DNA of 53,913 nt from positions 1 to 53,913 of the forward strand of contig JAOAGV010000021.1 in NCBI GenBank assembly GCA_026415575.1. Direction: 5' to 3'. The notes under the pieces are model-generated. The model searched no databases. It was not told the origin of the DNA and was given only the letters and a program-made list of their open reading frames with translations. The translations under genes and the position numbers were made by a program. This DNA comes from Candidatus Sumerlaeia bacterium (GTDB taxonomy: Bacteria; Sumerlaeota; Sumerlaeia; JADFCW01). Shown piece by piece: positions 53,858 through 53,913 of this stretch. Each line of letters opens with the position of its first letter. Within the stretch, counting starts at the first letter, position 1.

Positions 53858-53913
53858 AGATGGGATGAATCACACCGTCCCTTAGTGGGTTGTGGTATCA
53901 AACGGTGTTATAT

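Overview
The window reads as a contig from a Gram-negative, diderm bacterium of about 55-60% G+C. It carries a complete-looking dissimilatory sulfate/APS module (sat, aprBA, qmoABC) next to genes typical of glycan-degrading PVC, Sumerlaeota or Hydrogenedentes type lineages: a sulfatase, Tat-exported Gfo/Idh/MocA oxidoreductases, a DUF1080 protein, a PIG-L deacetylase, a GH2 glycosidase, a DUF1571 protein and a Hanks-type kinase. The phylum cannot be fixed from sequence reading alone. Envelope genes (SurA-like chaperone, RND exporter, putative lipoproteins) support two membranes. The first 31 bases are Illumina Nextera adapter, so the left end is an assembly end that cuts qmoC.

Layout. 32-11015 (minus strand) is the sulfur block. 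Reading in transcription order, a ferritin-like protein precedes sat, then aprBA, then an operon of a small zinc-ribbon protein, a YkgJ-type cysteine-cluster protein and qmoA-qmoB-qmoC. 11356-16769 (plus) holds housekeeping genes: trxA, nrdR-cimA, aspS, rplU, rpmA. 17362-19200 holds a two-domain dCMP deaminase and a nitroreductase. 19373-30033 (minus) is the most unusual part: a CsgG-like/TPR protein with a 300-bp Pro-Thr linker, a Ser/Thr kinase with a pseudopilin-like tail, an ABC-2 permease carrying a zinc-less M1-peptidase-like domain, and a 1444-residue fusion of an RND exporter to an ABC ATPase. 30332-44026 (minus) holds glycan and envelope genes, an orphan-looking DNA methyltransferase, two CAU-anticodon tRNAs, a FtsB-like protein and phosphatidylserine synthase. 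44832-53836 holds rpsA, another Tat-exported oxidoreductase, a SurA-like chaperone, a lipoprotein, an amino-acid permease and a hypothetical gene.

Intergenic DNA is rich in dispersed repeats. Family R1 (four copies; three are about 350-470 bp) has inverted 30-bp arms that themselves look like intrinsic terminators. Family R2 is a short hairpin with a TTCCA loop and covarying stems. Family R3 (three copies) is about 100 bp.

How the genes work together. Sat activates sulfate to APS, AprBA reduces APS to sulfite, and Qmo passes quinol electrons to AprBA. Sulfatase and glycosidase could supply both sulfate and carbon from sulfated glycans, which would link the two halves of the window; that link is inference. 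DsrAB is not in this window, so the direction of the pathway is not proven here.
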